This document shows, piece after piece, positions 5,637 to 6,137 of a stretch of DNA of 6,137 bases. The stretch spans positions 1 through 6,137 of the forward strand of contig DKKK01000061.1 in assembly GCA_002455215.1 (NCBI GenBank), read 5' to 3'. The DNA is from Anaerolineales bacterium UBA6668 (GTDB taxonomy: Bacteria; Chloroflexota; Anaerolineae; Anaerolineales; UBA6668). Each line of letters begins with the position of its first letter. Position 1 is the stretch's first letter. The notes below the pieces were generated by a model, which made no database searches, had not been told where the DNA came from, and saw nothing but the letters and a program-made list of their open reading frames with translations. A program made the position numbers and the translations under genes.

Positions 5637-6137
5637 CAGATTTTTTGCTCAACTCGGAAATTACCTTCCTAAATCACGGCTCGTTTGGCGCGTGCCCCAA
5701 GCCGGTACTACAAGCGCTATGGAATTGGCAGGTGCGCATGGAGCATCAACCAGTCGCCTTTTTGGGGCGAGAAATTTTCCAGCATTTAGAGCAAGCCCGT
5801 CAAGCATTAGCCGACTATATCAATGCTCCGGCTGACGATTTGGTGTATTATCCCAACCCGACTACGGCTATGGCAATGGTCGCCAATAGTTTGCAGTTGC
5901 GGGCTGGCGATGAAGTTTTGACGACCGACCACGAGTACGGCGCAATGGAACGTCTGTGGCTTAGCAAGTGCCAACAGTGGGGAGCGCGTTATGTGCGCCA
6001 AACCGTTCCGCTCCCGCTCGAAAATGCCGCTGACTTTGTAGAAACTTTCTGGCAGGCGGTCACTCCCCGCACGCGCATCATTTTTCTCAGCCACATCACC
6101 AGTCCGACAGCGCTCATTTTTCCAGTACAGGAAATTT
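5633..6137 (+). CDS. Aminotransferase class V-fold PLP enzyme, isopenicillin-N-epimerase-like (5' part)
   Basis: An open frame of 168 codons that runs off the right edge, about 40-45% of a usual 370-400-residue member. The start ATG overlaps the preceding stop as ATGA (5633-5636), the best evidence for this start. A purine stretch AGAGAG at 5613-5618 is too far away to be a strong ribosome binding site. The N-terminal block FLNHGSFGACP (12-22) is characteristic of CefD-like fold-type-I enzymes. NPTTAM (75-80) fits the phosphate-binding turn, GDEVLTTDHEYGA (92-104) the following strand and cofactor region, and SHITSPTALIFPV (153-165) the conserved segment before the cofactor Asp. The Schiff-base lysine would lie beyond the window. 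Relatives include cysteine desulfurases, kynureninase-like and epimerase-like enzymes. Actual penicillin biosynthesis is not implied. Co-transcription with the flavoenzyme is likely. Confidence 0.87.
   Translation, partial: MTDFLLNSEITFLNHGSFGACPKPVLQALWNWQVRMEHQPVAFLGREIFQHLEQARQALADYINAPADDLVYYPNPTTAMAMVANSLQLRAGDEVLTTDHEYGAMERLWLSKCQQWGARYVRQTVPLPLENAADFVETFWQAVTPRTRIIFLSHITSPTALIFPVQEI

Noticed and set aside
5566..5835. Open frame of 89 codons crossing the flavoenzyme/aminotransferase junction
   Set aside because: It overlaps both real genes in another frame. The aminotransferase frame from 5633 carries clear family motifs and this one does not.

Overview
The window looks like an ordinary bacterial chromosome segment with a cell-envelope theme. 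All five recognisable genes lie on the + strand: four complete and one cut by the right edge. The proteins resemble those of Chloroflexota (Anaerolineae), especially the FAD oxidoreductase and the isopenicillin-N-epimerase-like aminotransferase. The GTCATTTCGA...GAGAAATC type of intergenic repeat would also fit. This assignment rests on remembered family resemblance, not a search, so it is moderate to low confidence.

Layout. Positions 1-594 hold no credible gene. They are AT-rich and dense in short inverted and direct repeats: a 186-bp palindromic element at 4-189, several hairpins, and two inverted-repeat pairs reaching to about 518. A TATAAT-type promoter box lies at 431-436. Positions 595-3190 hold a two-gene unit: an AlgI-like membrane-bound O-acyltransferase (MBOAT), then an AlgJ/AlgX-like SGNH-fold protein 10 bp downstream. 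A 154-bp gap (3191-3344) has two weak hairpins and a second promoter box sharing the 11-mer TCAGGTATAAT with the first. Positions 3345-6137 hold a tight three-gene unit: an LPG-synthase-TM/UPF0104-type membrane protein, an FAD-dependent oxidoreductase of the amine oxidase/protoporphyrinogen oxidase/UDP-galactopyranose mutase superfamily 3 bp later, and the start of a class V PLP aminotransferase overlapping it by 4 bp.

How the genes may work together. The first pair is the standard bacterial arrangement for O-acetylating an exported glycan: the MBOAT moves acyl groups across the membrane and the SGNH partner, anchored outside, accepts or transfers them. No glycosyltransferase, polymerase or exporter is in the window, so the glycan is unknown. 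The second unit combines a multi-pass membrane protein with two soluble cofactor enzymes. A role in lipid, isoprenoid or lipid-linked sugar metabolism is plausible, but the substrate cannot be read from sequence.

I found no strong sign of a previously undescribed system. The most unusual material is the repeat-rich leader upstream of the O-acyltransferase.
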